From Sphingomonadaceae bacterium (GTDB taxonomy: Bacteria > Pseudomonadota > Alphaproteobacteria > Sphingomonadales > Sphingomonadaceae): a DNA stretch of 9,030 nt. The stretch spans positions 28,483-37,512 of the forward strand of contig JACVCM010000024.1 of NCBI GenBank assembly GCA_016742125.1, given 5' to 3'. Under the pieces are notes generated by a model. It was given only the letters and a program-made list of their open reading frames with translations. It had not been told where the DNA came from and searched no databases. The translations under genes were made by a program, and so were the position numbers. Of the stretch, positions 7,568-9,030 are shown piece after piece; the first letter of the stretch is position 1, and each line of letters begins with the position of its first letter.

Positions 7568-7583
7568 GATCAGTATCCGCCTA

Positions 7584-9030
7584 TCAGAAGGTCGGGAGGG
7601 AGGTGCAGAGACCCGTGACGCTGGTTCCGAGGTTGGCAGTCGCGCTGTTGCAGGTCCACCCTGCATACCAGGTGTCGCTCGCATCGCGGACGGCGCCGAT
7701 ATAGCTGGTTGCCTGGAAGAAGCTGCTGAGTGTGCTGGCGTTGAACGCCGGAACAGCGGTCTCGTTGGCACCGTTGATGAACAGTGACGCCAGCGAGGGG
7801 GTAAAGGCGCTGTTGTTATTGTTGGAACCGGAGCCGAAGATCGTGCTGACCTGAGCATCGGTGACGCCGTTCAGACCGACAAAAGCGGGCGAACCGCATT
7901 GCGCGACAACCGAACGGACCACCGGCGCGCCGGCTTCGTCAATCGAAGCATCGACAGTTGCTGAAGCCGTTTGCGGGCGACTGATGCGCAGGCAGCTTGT
8001 ATTCGGGCTGACGATCACGCCGTTGACCAAGGTGTAATCCGTACCGCCGCGCAGGAGGATTGCTGTCTGGTTGCCTGTGTTATTGCGCTGAATGAAGGTG
8101 AAGTTCGACAGTCGCGTATTCTGGCGCGGTGTGTTGCCGTCCAGAGCGTTGTCGGTGTCAGCCTCGATCATCGAATCGCCTGCACCCTGACGCTGAACTG
8201 CCAATACATATTGGAAGTTCGCCTTGACGCCGGTGTCGGTGTCCAGATTGTCATCGTCAGCGCCGATCGACACGAAATAGTTCATGTTCACAACACCGCC
8301 GAAAAACTCTGCCGCATCGTCCGAGCTGTTGAACGACTGGATATGGTCGAGCACCGTGGCCGAACCGGTTCCGCCCGTTGTCAGCGATTGCAATTCGGAA
8401 TTGCCAGAAAGCACAAAGCCCGAATAGCGGATCTGCACATAGCTCATCCGGCCGCTATTGTCGTTGGCAGTTGCACCGCCGTAGACTGCTGGATCGACCG
8501 CGCCTTCAACCTGGCGTTCGCAGGCGATAGTTCCCGGTGTAGCGTTGCTCGCAGCGCAATCGGTGATGGGCGCACGACCGGACAGCACCACGCCGCCCCA
8601 CTGGCCAATAGAACTGTCGCTGTTGAGGCCAAGGACATTGTCACGGCTGGTGAAGACAATTGGCAGCGCTGCCGTGCCGACTGCACTGATACGGTTGCCA
8701 CGATTCACGTGGAGCCATGACACGCCGGTCCCGCCAAAGACGATGACCCCGGGTTGAATGGTCAGAACAACGTCAGCAGGGTCGGTTGTTTCTTCGGTAG
8801 GACCTTGATCGAAACCGACATCAACGCGTCCGCCGAGCCGGTACAGCAGGCCGTTTACCTTTGTCAAAGTGGTGCTGGCGGTCAGACGAGCAGGCAGTGT
8901 GCAAACACGGTAGGTGCCAGTGGGTCCGGTAATCGTACCATCGTCGGTCAACTGGACCGGGTTACCAATGGTTGGGCAGCCGGTCGCAGGCTGGACCCTT
9001 GCGGGGGGAGGTGGGGGAGGTGGCGGGTGG
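7584..9030 (-). CDS. Secreted/surface beta-rich protein with polyproline linker, 5' end outside the window
   Basis: The frame is open to the right window edge, so the N-terminus (presumably a signal peptide or lipoprotein signal) is missing; 481 residues are visible. The first visible part is a run of eight prolines (2-9), a typical linker after a lipoprotein or secretion signal. The body is Gly/Asn/Ser/Thr-rich with repeating beta-strand character, as in right-handed beta-helix proteins. Landmarks: LTIQPGVIVFGG (89-100), LPIVFTS (122-128), GQWGGVVLSGRAPI (142-155), SSDDAAEFFGG (235-245), the acidic GADDDNLDTDTG (256-267), and YIGAVRD leading to WYAGWTC near the C-terminus (443-460). These resemble a poorly described family of surface proteins in Bacteroidetes and Proteobacteria (recalled, not searched). 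Eight cysteines (18, 43, 158, 170, 346, 378, 460, 475) suggest disulfides and periplasmic folding, fitting a T2SS substrate. A TTG at 8951 exists, but upstream codons continue in frame, so it is not the start. Function unknown. Confidence 0.85.
   Translation of the reverse strand, partial: HPPPPPPPPARVQPATGCPTIGNPVQLTDDGTITGPTGTYRVCTLPARLTASTTLTKVNGLLYRLGGRVDVGFDQGPTEETTDPADVVLTIQPGVIVFGGTGVSWLHVNRGNRISAVGTAALPIVFTSRDNVLGLNSDSSIGQWGGVVLSGRAPITDCAASNATPGTIACERQVEGAVDPAVYGGATANDNSGRMSYVQIRYSGFVLSGNSELQSLTTGGTGSATVLDHIQSFNSSDDAAEFFGGVVNMNYFVSIGADDDNLDTDTGVKANFQYVLAVQRQGAGDSMIEADTDNALDGNTPRQNTRLSNFTFIQRNNTGNQTAILLRGGTDYTLVNGVIVSPNTSCLRISRPQTASATVDASIDEAGAPVVRSVVAQCGSPAFVGLNGVTDAQVSTIFGSGSNNNNSAFTPSLASLFINGANETAVPAFNASTLSSFFQATSYIGAVRDASDTWYAGWTCNSATANLGTSVTGLCTSLPTF

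Noticed and set aside
8949..8951. TTG as the start of the secreted-protein gene
   Set aside because: The frame stays open upstream through a polyproline run to the window edge, and the residue falls inside what looks like a mature domain without a signal peptide.
1..9030. CRISPR arrays, tRNA or rRNA genes, insertion sequences, phage or integration sites
   Set aside because: No spaced repeats of suitable size, no tRNA-like folds, and no transposase or integrase coding were seen. The coding density of the five genes leaves no room for them.

Overview
The window carries five genes, all read from the minus strand, in two transcription units. The base composition, the gspC-gspD-gspE arrangement with a PDZ-type GspC, and the style of the TonB-dependent receptor suggest an alphaproteobacterium, most likely a sphingomonad (Sphingopyxis/Sphingorhabdus/Novosphingobium-like). 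The taxonomic call is inference from protein style; no RNA marker is present.

Right half, transcribed first on the minus strand: a secreted or surface protein open at the window edge (7584-9030, 481 visible residues, starting in a polyproline run), then an intercistronic Rho-independent terminator (7527-7567), then a 911-residue TonB-dependent outer-membrane receptor (4770-7505), closed by a second intrinsic terminator (4710-4747). There is almost no room for a separate receptor promoter, so the receptor is probably made by readthrough of the first terminator.

Left half: gspC (3778-4593), gspD (1580-3781) and gspE (39-1583), encoding the inner-membrane linker, outer-membrane secretin and cytoplasmic ATPase of a type II secretion system (T2SS). 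The three genes are joined by 4-base stop/start overlaps (GTGA and ATGA), so they form one translationally coupled operon that probably continues off the left edge.

The most notable signal is between the units. Upstream of gspC the pentamer GTCAT occurs four times on the coding strand at exactly 11-base intervals (4643-4680). This is the geometry and core sequence of a multi-unit Pho box, the binding site of the phosphate-starvation regulator PhoB. It predicts that this T2SS is controlled by phosphate supply. With the neighbouring receptor and its cysteine-paired, aspartate-rich secreted partner, the window looks like a phosphate-linked secretion/uptake module: the T2SS exports a surface protein that may hand a ligand to the receptor. 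The Pho-box geometry is directly visible; the functional link between the parts is inference.
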